Source of the DNA: Achromobacter xylosoxidans
GTDB lineage: Bacteria; Pseudomonadota; Gammaproteobacteria; Burkholderiales; Burkholderiaceae_B
Assembly (NCBI RefSeq): GCF_001457475.1
Contig: NZ_LN831029.1
Location: 1,860,001 to 1,924,000, forward strand
Direction of reading: 5' to 3'
DNA: 64,000 nucleotides
The notes under the pieces were generated by a model. The model did not search any database. It saw only the letters and a program-made list of their open reading frames with translations, and had not been told where the DNA came from. This document shows positions 12,322 to 21,064 of this stretch, piece by piece. The translations under genes were made by a program, and so were the position numbers. Each line of letters starts with the position of its first letter. Position 1 is the stretch's first letter.

Positions 12322-13173
12322 ATGACGATGACCCTGATTTCCGTGGCCGACCTGGCCACGCACCTGGGCGCGGCGGACGTGCGCGTGTTCGACGTGCGCC
12401 ACGACCTGACCAACCACGCGGCCGGCCGTGAGGCCTATGCCGCCGGCCATATTCCCGGCGCCCGCTACCTCGACCACGAAACCGAGCTGGCCGCCGCCCG
12501 GAACGGCAAGAACGGCCGCCATCCGCTGCCCGACCGCGGCCAGTTCGGCGCGTTGATGGCGGCGCACGGCGTCACGCCTGAAACCCTGGTGGTGGCCTAT
12601 GACGCCAGCGGCGGCATGTACGCCGCGCACCTGTGGTGGATGCTGCGCTGGCTGGGCCACGACCGGGTCGCCGTGCTCGACGGCGGCTGGCAGGCCTGGC
12701 AGGCGGCCGGGCTGCCCACTTCCACCGAGGCGGCCGCGCCGGTGCAGGCGAGTGCGCCGGTGACGCCGGCGGCGCCGCTCGTGGGCAGCGTGGATGCGCA
12801 GGCGGTGCTGGACAACATCGCCCGGCCCGGATTCACCGTGATCGACGCGCGCGCCGCCAACCGCTATCGCGGCGAGGTTGAGCCGATGGATCCGGTGGCC
12901 GGCCACATCCCTGGCGCGTTGAATCGTCCGAACGGCCAGAACCTGCAGGCCGACGGCCGCTTCAAGGACGCGGCGCAGTTGCGCCAGGAATTCACCGCCT
13001 TGCTGGATGGCCGCGACCCTGCGGCCATCGTGCACCAGTGCGGTTCGGGTATCACCGCCTGCCACAACCTGCTGTCGATGGAAATCGCCGGCCTGGCCGG
13101 CTCGCGCCTTTATCCGGGCTCGTGGAGCGAGTGGTGCAGCGATCCGTCCCGGCCGGTGGCCAAGGGCGAGTGA
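12322..13173 (+). CDS. Two-domain rhodanese sulfurtransferase (SseA-like)
   Basis: The 283-residue protein has two rhodanese domains. The N-terminal domain (1-140) is inactive in type. The C-terminal domain carries the active-site loop QCGSGITA with C240. This CG[ST]G[VI]T loop is typical of 3-mercaptopyruvate sulfurtransferases such as SseA, which move sulfur from mercaptopyruvate or thiosulfate to thiophilic acceptors such as cyanide. The start follows an AGAGGAGA ribosome-binding site. A probable partner upstream is the EamA transporter gene. The family is certain; the physiological donor is not. Confidence 0.9.
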   Translation: MTMTLISVADLATHLGAADVRVFDVRHDLTNHAAGREAYAAGHIPGARYLDHETELAAARNGKNGRHPLPDRGQFGALMAAHGVTPETLVVAYDASGGMYAAHLWWMLRWLGHDRVAVLDGGWQAWQAAGLPTSTEAAAPVQASAPVTPAAPLVGSVDAQAVLDNIARPGFTVIDARAANRYRGEVEPMDPVAGHIPGALNRPNGQNLQADGRFKDAAQLRQEFTALLDGRDPAAIVHQCGSGITACHNLLSMEIAGLAGSRLYPGSWSEWCSDPSRPVAKGE

Positions 13174-13246
13174 ACGCACCGGCCGGCCCCGCCGCAAACC
13201 GGGCCTGAAACCGCGCCGTGGTATTCCGACGGCGCGGGTGGCGGTC

Positions 13247-13816
13247 TTACCAGACCGCCGCCAGCTTGACCCGTCCGGAGACGCTTTCGGCGATTTCCAG
13301 GAAGTGGTCCAGCGGCGGCGTGGCCAGCCCCGGCACCTTGGCCATGTCGTCCCAGCGCCTCAGGCGGATCGCATCCGGCGCGCCCGGCATGCTGGCGAAA
13401 TCCACCGCCTGGCCCGCATCGAAGCTGCCCCCCTGAAGCGCCAGGCTGCGCTTCGAATCCTCCGAAAGCGACGCTTCATACTGCGGCTCCACGTAGCAGA
13501 GGTAGCGCTTGGCCTCCACGTGCAGCCGGATCGGGTCCAGCACCGCCGAACTGAACAGCCCGCGCAGGAACGGCAGCACGAAATACTGGTGCTTGTCGTC
13601 GATGCCGCGCAGCGTGGGCGTGTCGGGATGGTCGGCGATCAGGTGCCCGAGGTCGTGCAGCAGGCAGGCGGTGATCAATTGGGCATTGGCGCCATTGCGT
13701 TCGGCCAGCGTCGCGGTCTGCAACGCATGCCGCAGATGGCTGACGGATTCGCCATGATAGGAACGGTGCCCGCGTTCCAGGAAAAGCTGTTCGATGTCCT
13801 GCAGGGTCAAGGCCAT
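13247..13816 (-). CDS. PhnZ-like HD-domain oxygenase of phosphonate catabolism
   Basis: The 189-residue HD-domain protein belongs with the HD proteins linked to phosphonate operons. From memory of PhnZ (2-amino-1-hydroxyethylphosphonate dioxygenase, a mixed-valent diiron enzyme giving glycine and phosphate), the key residues are Tyr24, Glu27, His34, His58, Asp59, His62, His80, His104 and Asp161. Here Y20, E23, H30, H54-D55, H58 and H76 occur with identical spacing, followed by H99 and D156 with a one-residue shift. The start at 13816 has AGGAG 7 bp upstream. It lies 52 bp downstream of the LysR regulator on the same strand. No PhnY-type hydroxylase is present here, so its substrate may arrive ready-made from outside. 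Confidence 0.82.
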   Translation of the reverse strand: MALTLQDIEQLFLERGHRSYHGESVSHLRHALQTATLAERNGANAQLITACLLHDLGHLIADHPDTPTLRGIDDKHQYFVLPFLRGLFSSAVLDPIRLHVEAKRYLCYVEPQYEASLSEDSKRSLALQGGSFDAGQAVDFASMPGAPDAIRLRRWDDMAKVPGLATPPLDHFLEIAESVSGRVKLAAVW

Positions 13817-13868
13817 GGTTGTCTCCTGAGTGGCCGCAAGGGGAAGAGGCGGGCAGTGATCCCTGGGA

Positions 13869-14732
13869 TCAGCCGGCTGCCGGCGCCATCTCCAGAAAGC
13901 GCGCGATGAGTTGCACCGGTTGGCGCTCGCGCAGGCAGTACAGGTATTCATGCATCACGACGTCGGCGCCCTCGATGTCCAGGGCCGCCAGTTCCGGATG
14001 GGACGGAATTTCACGCGAGGGAATCAGGCTGATGCCCAGTTCGCACAGGATGGCCTGGCGGATCGATTCGCGGCTGCCGATTTCCAGCGTGCGCTTGACC
14101 GTCACGCCAGCCGCCTGCAGCGCCTCTTCGGTCAGCTGGCGCGTCATCGATCCGGGTTCGCGCAGCAGCAGCGCGTGATCGGCCAGGTCCGCCAGCGCCA
14201 CCTTGCCGCGCCGCGCCAGCGGGTGGCCGCGGTGCGTCACCACGCGGATCGGGTCGGCCGCGATCATGCGGCGGTACAAATGCTTGTCATCCATCAGAAA
14301 CGAGGACGTGGCAATCTCGATGCGATAGTCGTGCAGCGCCTGCAGCATGCTCTGCGAGTTGCCGATGGCCACGGTCAGGTCGATGCCGGGGTAGAGCTGG
14401 TTGTAGCGGCGCACCGTGTCCATGATGTAGTACGGCCCGGTGGCGCCGATGCGCAGGTTGCCCTCGCGCAGGTCGCTGGCGTCGCGCAGCCGGAAATCGA
14501 TCTCGGTTTCCTGCTGCACCAGCTTTTCGACCATCGGCATCAGGCTGTGTCCGGCATCCGACAGTCGCATGCCGCGGCCCTGGCGGTGGAACAGCTCGAC
14601 GCCATAGCGCGATTCCAACTGGCGCAGTTGCCCCGTCACCGTGGGTTGGCTGACGCCCAACTGGGCCGCGGCCTTGGTGACGGTGCCGCAGCGAGCCACG
14701 GCATAGAAGGATTTGAGTTCGGCGACGAGCAC
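13869..14732 (-). CDS. LysR-type regulator of the phosphonate island
   Basis: The 287-residue protein has a winged helix-turn-helix at residues 1-60 (LVAELKSFYAVARCGTVTKAAAQLGVSQPTVTGQLRQLE) and a LysR effector-binding domain. I place the start at the GTG at 14732, because upstream codons are not family-like, though no strong ribosome-binding site supports it. It is divergent from the aminophosphonate transporter genes and shares a 160-bp AT-rich promoter region with them. It therefore probably regulates them in response to a phosphonate. The HD oxygenase gene follows on the same strand. Confidence 0.88.
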   Translation of the reverse strand: MLVAELKSFYAVARCGTVTKAAAQLGVSQPTVTGQLRQLESRYGVELFHRQGRGMRLSDAGHSLMPMVEKLVQQETEIDFRLRDASDLREGNLRIGATGPYYIMDTVRRYNQLYPGIDLTVAIGNSQSMLQALHDYRIEIATSSFLMDDKHLYRRMIAADPIRVVTHRGHPLARRGKVALADLADHALLLREPGSMTRQLTEEALQAAGVTVKRTLEIGSRESIRQAILCELGISLIPSREIPSHPELAALDIEGADVVMHEYLYCLRERQPVQLIARFLEMAPAAG

Positions 14733-14796
14733 GTTGGGCAGGGCCTGTAAACGGATGAATTGGTGGACGGATTGCGCAAGACCGCCAGTACACCAA

Positions 14797-14892
14797 AATA
14801 ATTTGATGTTTTTATTACTGCATTTGCGCGAAGTGTCATAAACACTCAATACGCGCCTTCCATACTGCCTTCGTTCCCAGACCGGAGGCCCC
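14797..14892. promoter_or_regulatory. Divergent phn promoter region with candidate LysR site
   Basis: This AT-rich stretch separates the regulator from the transporter operon. It contains AGTGT-cataa-ACACT (14832-14846), a perfect 5-bp inverted repeat with 5-bp spacer that fits the LysR-type T-N11-A layout. A weaker AATAA/TTATT pair lies at 14797-14816. Either could be the regulator's site. Confidence 0.45.
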
Positions 14893-16023
14893 ATGGCCCA
14901 ACAGCTCCAACGCGATACCAATACTGTTCCGACCGGCGCCGCGCCGCCGCACGGAGCGCCGCGCGGGGGCTTTCTTTCGGTCAGCAATCTCGTCAAGCGC
15001 TTCGGCAGCCATACGGCGCTGTCGGATGTGTCGCTGGATATTCGCGCTGGCGAACTGGTGTGCCTGCTGGGTCCGTCGGGTTGCGGCAAGACCACGCTGC
15101 TGCGCGCCATCGCCGGGCTCGAGCGCCAGGACAGCGGCACCATTTTGCTGTCGGGCCGGGATATCTCCCATGCCGAGCCGCAGGAGCGCGACTACGGCAT
15201 CCTGTTCCAGTCTTATGCGCTGTTTCCCAACCTGACCGTGGCCCAGAACGTGGCCTACGGTTTGAGCGGCAAGCGCGCCCATCGCAAGCACGTGGCCGAC
15301 CGGGTCGAGGAAATGCTGACGCTGGTGGGCCTGGCCGGCGCCTCTCATAAATATCCGGGACAGATCTCCGGGGGCCAGCAGCAGCGCGTCGCCCTGGCCC
15401 GCGCGCTGGCGCCGTCGCCGTCCCTGTTGCTGCTGGACGAGCCGATGTCGGCGCTGGACGCCCGCGTGCGCGAACACCTGCGCATCGAATTGCGCGCGCT
15501 GCAGAAGCGCCTGTCGATCACCACGCTGATGGTGACGCACGACCAGGAAGAAGCGATGGTCATGGCCGACCGCATCGCCGTCATGAACGGCGGCGTCATC
15601 GAGCAGTTCGGCACCCCGCGCGAACTGTATCGCCAGCCTGGCTCGGCCTTCATCGCCGATTTCGTCGGCGAGGCCAACTGGCTGCCGTTCGAGCGCATCG
15701 ACGCGCACCGCGCCCGCGTCGGCCGCCAGGAACTGGCGGTGGACGAGGCGCTGGAGCGCAACGTCGGCAAGCTGTTCGTGCGGCCCGAGGCGGTGCGCGT
15801 GAGCGTGGCGCGTCCGGAGCAGCCCAACACCATGCTGGCCGACGTGCTCGATGGCGTGTTCCTGGGCCGCGGCTACCGCCTGGCGCTGCGCCTGGAAGGC
15901 GTGCCCGGCGCCACCGTGCATTCGATCGTGTCCCCCGAAACCGGAGACGCCCTGCTGGGCCCTCACGCCGCCAGCCGCTGCTGGGTGGAGCTGCCGCGCC
16001 ATGCGATTCGCGCCTACGCTTGA
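14893..16023 (+). CDS. phnT: Aminophosphonate ABC transporter, ATP-binding protein
   Basis: The 376-residue ATPase has Walker A GPSGCGKTT (60-68), Q-loop around FQSYALFPNLTV, signature ISGGQQQR, Walker B LLLLDEP and the H-loop VTHDQEEA. A C-terminal TOBE/regulatory domain of about 130 residues is typical of spermidine/iron/2-aminoethylphosphonate importers. It follows GGAGG at the ribosome-binding position. Its stop overlaps the start of the permease gene, so the two are probably translationally coupled. The assignment to 2-aminoethylphosphonate rests on the neighbouring PhnX, binding protein and FAD oxidase. The symbol follows that family and is not independently proven. Confidence 0.87.
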   Translation: MAQQLQRDTNTVPTGAAPPHGAPRGGFLSVSNLVKRFGSHTALSDVSLDIRAGELVCLLGPSGCGKTTLLRAIAGLERQDSGTILLSGRDISHAEPQERDYGILFQSYALFPNLTVAQNVAYGLSGKRAHRKHVADRVEEMLTLVGLAGASHKYPGQISGGQQQRVALARALAPSPSLLLLDEPMSALDARVREHLRIELRALQKRLSITTLMVTHDQEEAMVMADRIAVMNGGVIEQFGTPRELYRQPGSAFIADFVGEANWLPFERIDAHRARVGRQELAVDEALERNVGKLFVRPEAVRVSVARPEQPNTMLADVLDGVFLGRGYRLALRLEGVPGATVHSIVSPETGDALLGPHAASRCWVELPRHAIRAYA

Positions 16024-17794
16024 TCCGGCTTCGAGCCGCGCACCCGCCGCCATGTCCGCGCCCGCCGACACGTCCGTCGCCCCCGTTTCTGCGTCACTGG
16101 GCCGCCGGCCGCTGCCCGCCTGGGTCGGGGCCTTCGGACTGACGCTGGGGCAGGGCGCCCTGGCGCTGGGCCTGGGGCTGTTCCTGGCCCTGCCGCTGGT
16201 GGCCATCCTGGCCAAATCGGTCACCGACGCCAATGGCGACTGGGCCGGCCTGTCGGTGGTGCTGGGCATCATCGGCGCCGACGGTTTCCTGGGCATGGTC
16301 GGGCGCAGCCTGACGGTGGGCGTGGTCACCATGATGCTGGTGGTGCCCTGCGCCTACGCCTTCGCCTATGCCCTGACGCGCAGCCGCATTCCCGGCAAGG
16401 GCCTGCTGCGCACCATCGCGCTGCTGCCGCTGCTGGCGCCGTCGCTGCTGCCGGGGATCGCGCTGGTCTACCTGCTGGGCAACCAGGGCTTGCTGAAAGG
16501 CCTGTCCGGCGGCGCCACCATCTATGGTTTCTGGGGCATCGTGGTGGGCGAGGCGTTCTACACCTTCCCGCACGCGCTGATGATCCTGCTGACCGGCCTG
16601 ACGCTGGCCGATGGACGCCTCTATGACGCGGCGCGCGCGATGGGCGCGGGGCCACTGCGCACCTTCATGACGGTGACGCTGCCCGGCACGCGTTATGCCG
16701 TGTTCTCGGCCTGCTGCGTGGTGTTCACGCTGACCGTGACCGACTTCGGCGTGCCCAAGGTGGTGGGCGGCGACTACAACGTGCTGGCGATGGAAGCCTA
16801 CAAGGCGGTGGTCGGCCAGCAGAACTTCCCCAAGGGCGCCGCCATCGGCATCCTGCTGCTGTTGCCGGCGCTGCTGACCTTCGTGCTCGACCGCCGCCTG
16901 CGGGCGCGCCAGGGCGCCCAGCTGAGCGGCCGCGCCCAGCCCTATGCGGCCGGCGCCAACCGCCGGCGCGACGCGGCCTTCCTGTTGCTGGCGGGCGCCA
17001 TGGCCGGGTTCCTGCTGCTGATCATCGGCGTGGCGGTGTGGGCCTCGTTCGTGAAGATGTGGCCCTACAACCTGTCGCTGTCGCTGCGTTCGTACGACTT
17101 CGACAACATGGATGGCGGCGGCTGGCTGGCCTGGCGCAACAGCCTGGAACTGGCTTTCTGCACCGCGCTGATCGGCACGGTGGTGGTGTTCCTGGGCGCC
17201 TGGATGATGGAAAAGGTGCCGGCCCGCAGCGCCTCGGCGCGAGGCCTGCGCGGCGTGCTGGGCATGCTGGCGCTGATGCCGATGGCCGTGCCCGGCCTGG
17301 TGCTGGGCCTGGGCTACATCTTCTTCTTCAACGGCGCCGCCAATCCGCTCAATGTGCTGTACGGCACCATGCCGCTGCTGGTGCTGTGCACGGTGGTGCA
17401 CTTCTACACCAGCGCGCACCTGACGGCCGCCACCGCGCTGAACGCGCTGGACCCGGAGTTCGAGGCCGCCTCGGCCTCGCTCAAGGTGCCGCGCATGACC
17501 ACCTTCCTGCGCGTGACGCTGCCGATGTGCCTGCCGGCCGCGCTCGACGTCGCCCGCTACCTGTTCGTTTCCGCCATGACCACCGTGTCGGCCGTGGTGT
17601 TCCTGTACAGCCCGTCCACGGTGCTGGCCGCCGTCGCGGTGCTGAACATGGATGACGCCGGTTTCATCGGCCCGGCCGCCGCCATGTGCACCGTGATCAT
17701 GGCTAGCTCGGCGGTCGCGGCGCTGCTGCTGCACCTGGCCAGCCGCGCCCTGGTGGCGCGCAGCCAGGCCTGGCGCCGGCCCGCGGCCCTTTGA
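16001..17794 (+). CDS. Aminophosphonate ABC transporter, fused double permease
   Basis: The 597-residue membrane protein contains two BPD-type permease domains in one chain, each with an EAA-like loop: GAGPLRTFMTVTLPG in the first half and ASLKVPRMTTFLRVTLP in the second. Each loop docks to the ATPase. About twelve membrane segments are visible. Most binding-protein systems use two separate permeases; this fused form is typical of the second type of putative 2-aminoethylphosphonate transporter. The start at 16001 (MRFAPTLDP) overlaps the ATPase gene by 23 bp and has GGAG 10 bp upstream; an alternative start is 16052. An antisense frame of over 1,600 codons covers this gene and its neighbours but is not real. 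Confidence 0.88.
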   Translation: MRFAPTLDPASSRAPAAMSAPADTSVAPVSASLGRRPLPAWVGAFGLTLGQGALALGLGLFLALPLVAILAKSVTDANGDWAGLSVVLGIIGADGFLGMVGRSLTVGVVTMMLVVPCAYAFAYALTRSRIPGKGLLRTIALLPLLAPSLLPGIALVYLLGNQGLLKGLSGGATIYGFWGIVVGEAFYTFPHALMILLTGLTLADGRLYDAARAMGAGPLRTFMTVTLPGTRYAVFSACCVVFTLTVTDFGVPKVVGGDYNVLAMEAYKAVVGQQNFPKGAAIGILLLLPALLTFVLDRRLRARQGAQLSGRAQPYAAGANRRRDAAFLLLAGAMAGFLLLIIGVAVWASFVKMWPYNLSLSLRSYDFDNMDGGGWLAWRNSLELAFCTALIGTVVVFLGAWMMEKVPARSASARGLRGVLGMLALMPMAVPGLVLGLGYIFFFNGAANPLNVLYGTMPLLVLCTVVHFYTSAHLTAATALNALDPEFEAASASLKVPRMTTFLRVTLPMCLPAALDVARYLFVSAMTTVSAVVFLYSPSTVLAAVAVLNMDDAGFIGPAAAMCTVIMASSAVAALLLHLASRALVARSQAWRRPAAL

Positions 17795-17821
17795 TTTGAA
17801 TATTCTGCAAGGAAGACCCTC

Positions 17822-18643
17822 ATGACTGTTTCGCCTCTGCCCGTCCGCCTGGAAGCGGTGATTTTCGATTGGGCCGGCACGCTGGTCGACTTCGGTTCGT
17901 TCGCCCCGACCAAGGTGTTCGTCGACGCCTTCGCCGAGTTCGGCATGGACGTCACGCTGGAACAGGCCCGCGGCCCGATGGGCGTGGGCAAGTGGGATCA
18001 CATCCGCGCGCTGTGCGACGAGCCCGCCATCGCCAACCAGTACCAGGCCCGGTTCGGCCGCCTGCCGACCGACGACGACGTCACCGCCATCTACGAACGC
18101 TTCCTGCCGATGCAGCTGGACAAGGTGGCGCAGTACTCGGCCGCCATCCCCGGCGCGGCCGAGCTGCTGCGCGCGTTGCGCCAGCGCGGCCTGAAGATCG
18201 GCTCGTGCTCCGGCTACCCCGACAGCGTGATGCGCCGGGTGGTGGAACGCGCCGCCGGCGAAGGCCTGCAGCCCGATTGCATCGTCGCCAGCGACGATGT
18301 GCCGCGCGCCCGCCCGGCGCCGGCCATGGCGCTCAAGAACGTGGTGGAGCTGGGCCTGACGGACGTGGCCGGCTGCATCAAGGTCGACGACACCGCCCCC
18401 GGCATCGAGGAAGGCCGCCGCGCCGGCATGTGGACCGTCGGCCTGCTGCTGTCGGGCAATGCCGCCGGCCTGACGCTGGACGAATACCTGAGTCTGGACG
18501 ACAACGGCCGCCAGGCGGCCCGCGAACGCGCCGGCCGCGAACTGTCCGGCGCCGCGCCGCACTACCTGATCGACACCGTGGCCGACCTGCCCGGCGTGAT
18601 TGCCGATATCGAATCCCGCCTGGCGGCGGGCCAACGCCCCTGA
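17822..18643 (+). CDS. phnX: Phosphonoacetaldehyde hydrolase (phosphonatase)
   Basis: This 273-residue HAD-superfamily enzyme cleaves the C-P bond of phosphonoacetaldehyde to acetaldehyde and phosphate. The nucleophile is D16 in FDWAGT and the Schiff-base lysine is K57 in MGVGKWDHI. The spacing of 41 residues equals that of D12 and K53 in the Bacillus cereus enzyme. The later SGYP and [15 protein letters not shown] motifs complete the HAD core. AGGAAG precedes the ATG. It lies 27 bp after the permease gene and completes the hydrolytic part of the aminophosphonate pathway. No PhnW transaminase lies in the cluster, so phosphonoacetaldehyde must come from another enzyme. Confidence 0.95.
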   Translation: MTVSPLPVRLEAVIFDWAGTLVDFGSFAPTKVFVDAFAEFGMDVTLEQARGPMGVGKWDHIRALCDEPAIANQYQARFGRLPTDDDVTAIYERFLPMQLDKVAQYSAAIPGAAELLRALRQRGLKIGSCSGYPDSVMRRVVERAAGEGLQPDCIVASDDVPRARPAPAMALKNVVELGLTDVAGCIKVDDTAPGIEEGRRAGMWTVGLLLSGNAAGLTLDEYLSLDDNGRQAARERAGRELSGAAPHYLIDTVADLPGVIADIESRLAAGQRP

Positions 18644-18757
18644 GGCCGCCGGCGCCGGGATCCTGACCCAACCTCTTTTCGCAACGCACCGCGGCGGGCA
18701 TGGGCCGGCCGCGGCGACCCGACTCACCCTTTTTCCGCCCACCCACGGAGTACCCTC

Positions 18758-19780
18758 ATGAAACGCTTCACGCTGCTTGCCCTGGCCGCCGCTTTCGCCG
18801 GCATCACCGGCGCCGCTTCCGCCCAGACCACGCTGACCGTCTACACGGCGCTGGAAGCCGACCAGATCAAGGCTTACCAGGCCGCCTTCGAAAAGGCCAA
18901 CCCCGACATCAAGATCCAGTGGGTGCGCGACTCCACGGGCATCATCACCGCCAAGCTGCTGGCCGAAAAGGGCAACCCCAAGGCCGACGTGATCTGGGGC
19001 CTGGCCGGCACCTCGCTGGGCCTGATGGACAAGGAAGGCATGCTGCAGCCCTACGCCCCCAAGGGCCTGGACCAGATCGCCGCCAACATGCGCGATGCCA
19101 AGGCCGAACCCACCTGGGTCGGCATGGACGGCTTTGCCGCCGCCATCTGCTTTAACACCGTCGAAGCCGGAAAGCAGAAATTGCCCAAGCCCGAATCGTG
19201 GCAGGACCTGACCAAGCCGGTCTACGCCGGCAAGATCGTCATGCCGAACCCGGCCTCGTCGGGCACGGGCTTCCTGGACGTCAGCGCCTGGCTGCAGATC
19301 TTCGGCGAAGAAAAGGGCTGGGCCTACATGGACGCCCTGCACAAGAACATCGGTTCGTACACGCACTCGGGCTCCAAGCCGTGCAACATGGCGGCCGCCG
19401 GCGAATTCCCGATCGGCGTGTCGTTCGACTACCGCGCCGCCAAGCTCAAGGCCGACGGCGCGCCGGTCGAAGCCGTGTTCCCTTCGGAAGGCCTGGGCTG
19501 GGAAGTCGAAGCCACCGCCATCGTCAAGGGCACCAAGAACCTGGAAGCCGCGCGCAAGCTGGCCGACTTCTCGGCCAGCCGCGAGGCCAACGAGCTGTAC
19601 AAGGCCAACTTCGCGGTGCTGGCGATTCCCTCGATCGCCACGTCCAACCCCAACCTGCCGGCCGACCTGACCAAGCGCATGATCAAGAACGACTTCGTCT
19701 GGGCCGCCACCAACCGCGACCGCATCATCGCCGAATGGACCAGCCGCTACGACGGCAAGTCCGAGCCCAAGAAGAAGTAA
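18758..19780 (+). CDS. Aminophosphonate ABC transporter, periplasmic binding protein
   Basis: The 340-residue protein starts with a classic signal peptide (MKRFTLLALAAAFAGITGAASA) probably cleaved before QTTLTVYTALEAD. The mature part is a type-2 periplasmic binding fold of the iron(III)/aminophosphonate branch, with motifs like WGLAGTS, PNPASSGTGFLDVSAW and GVSFDYRAAKLKADGAP. It would deliver 2-aminoethylphosphonate or a relative to the permease. It is encoded after phnX rather than next to the ATPase, with a 114-bp gap that may hold an mRNA-stability hairpin or promoter. AGTACCCTC lies before the start; no strong ribosome-binding site is seen. Confidence 0.88.
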   Translation: MKRFTLLALAAAFAGITGAASAQTTLTVYTALEADQIKAYQAAFEKANPDIKIQWVRDSTGIITAKLLAEKGNPKADVIWGLAGTSLGLMDKEGMLQPYAPKGLDQIAANMRDAKAEPTWVGMDGFAAAICFNTVEAGKQKLPKPESWQDLTKPVYAGKIVMPNPASSGTGFLDVSAWLQIFGEEKGWAYMDALHKNIGSYTHSGSKPCNMAAAGEFPIGVSFDYRAAKLKADGAPVEAVFPSEGLGWEVEATAIVKGTKNLEAARKLADFSASREANELYKANFAVLAIPSIATSNPNLPADLTKRMIKNDFVWAATNRDRIIAEWTSRYDGKSEPKKK

Positions 19781-19867
19781 TCGGGCCACCGCGGCGGCCA
19801 CGCCGCCGCGGCAGGGCAGGCGCCCGGGCGGGCGCTTCCCGCGCAACCTTTCTGCCTCATTCTCCAA

Positions 19868-20998
19868 ATGAAAAAATTCGACGTAGTCGTGGTCGGCGCC
19901 GGCATGCTCGGCATCGCCCATGCCTGGGCCGCCGCCAAGCGCGGCCTGTCGGTGGCCGTGATCGAACGCAGCCGCCAGGCGCATGGCGCCACCATCCGCA
20001 ATTTCGGCCAGGTGATCGTCACCGGCCAGGCCCCCGGCATGATGCTGTCGCACGCCCAGCAGGCGCGCGAGCTGTGGCTGGACCTGGCATCCCAGGCCGG
20101 CTTCCATGTGCGCGCCAACGGCGCGCTGGTGCTGGCGCGCGACGCCGGCGAGGCCGACGTGCTGGACGAATTCGCCCGGACCCGCCTGCAACAGGAAGGC
20201 TATCGCGCCGAGCTGCTGTCGGGCCGTGAGGTGGCAAAGCTGTATGACGGCCAGCTGGCGCACCACTGCGCCGCGCTGCGCGGGCTGGACGACCTGCAGA
20301 TCTATTCGCGCGAGGCCTTGCCGGCCATCACGCGCTACCTGGCCGAATCGCTGGGCGTCGAATTCGTCACCGGCACCCTGGCGCGCGCCGTCGAGCAAGG
20401 GCAGGTCGCGACCACCGCGGGCGACTTCACCGGTGCGCACGTCTTCGTCTGCCCCGGCCACGACTATCTGACGCTGCTGCCCGAACGGTTCGCGCCGCTG
20501 AACCTGGAAGTGACGCGCCTGCAAATGTTGCGCGCGGCTTTCGAGACGCGTCCCATGGCGCTGGACCGCCCGCTGCTCACTGGCCTGTCCTGCGTGCACT
20601 ACGGCGCCTTCTCGGATCTGCCGTCGGCGTTGGCGCTGCGCGAGCAGATCCAGGCGCGCACGCCGATGCTGCTGGAAAACGGCATCCACCTGCTGATCAG
20701 CCCCACGCCCTATGGCGAACTGATCATCGGCGATTCGCACCGCTACGGCCAGGATGCCTTCCCGTTCAACGACGAGGCCATCGACAACGCCATGCTGGAC
20801 CTGGCGTCGCAGGCGCTGGGGGCGCGGCTGCGGGTGCTGGAGCGCTGGCAGGGCGTCTATGGCACGCATGGGCCGGCGCCGTTCTCGGTGATGCCGGTGG
20901 ACGCCGCCACCACGGTCGCGGTGATGCACTCGGGCGTGGGCATGACGGTCGGGCTGGCGATCGGGGAGCGCACGGTCGCCGCCGCCCTCGGCCGCTGA
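19868..20998 (+). CDS. FAD-dependent amine oxidase of phosphonate clusters (TIGR03364-like)
   Basis: The 376-residue protein begins with a dinucleotide-binding GAGMLGIAHAWAAAKRG and is a DAO-type FAD oxidoreductase. The family travels with phosphonatases. Published work on recurrent FAD enzymes in phosphonate clusters showed that such oxidases convert N-methyl-aminoethylphosphonate, and some of them plain aminoethylphosphonate, to phosphonoacetaldehyde and so replace PhnW. That fits this island, which has PhnX but no PhnW. The conserved RNFGQV after HGAT is family-like. The gene is last in the operon and ends at a strong bidirectional terminator. The substrate here is an inference from context. 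Confidence 0.82.
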   Translation: MKKFDVVVVGAGMLGIAHAWAAAKRGLSVAVIERSRQAHGATIRNFGQVIVTGQAPGMMLSHAQQARELWLDLASQAGFHVRANGALVLARDAGEADVLDEFARTRLQQEGYRAELLSGREVAKLYDGQLAHHCAALRGLDDLQIYSREALPAITRYLAESLGVEFVTGTLARAVEQGQVATTAGDFTGAHVFVCPGHDYLTLLPERFAPLNLEVTRLQMLRAAFETRPMALDRPLLTGLSCVHYGAFSDLPSALALREQIQARTPMLLENGIHLLISPTPYGELIIGDSHRYGQDAFPFNDEAIDNAMLDLASQALGARLRVLERWQGVYGTHGPAPFSVMPVDAATTVAVMHSGVGMTVGLAIGERTVAAALGR

Positions 20999-21018
20999 AC
21001 TGCCGCCCCGGCAAAAAG

Positions 21019-21045
21019 AAAGGGCTCGCGATCGCGAGCCCTTTT
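21019..21045. terminator. Bidirectional terminator between FAD oxidase and Rieske genes
   Basis: A 24-bp perfect palindrome with half-site AAGGGCTCGCG is flanked by an A-run on the left and T-run on the right. It can end transcripts arriving from both convergent genes. Confidence 0.85.
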
Positions 21046-21064
21046 GCGTTGGCGGAGCGTGTCC

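Noticed and set aside
13247..13816. Generic HD phosphohydrolase
   Set aside because: The extra Tyr/Glu/His positions and gene context match PhnZ rather than a nucleotide phosphohydrolase.
16094..20929. Minus-strand open frame of 1,611 codons across the phosphonate genes
   Set aside because: It is Arg/His/Gln-rich, without domains, and antisense to well-supported ABC transporter, phnX, binding-protein and FAD oxidase genes. High third-position GC of the plus-strand genes explains the lack of stops.
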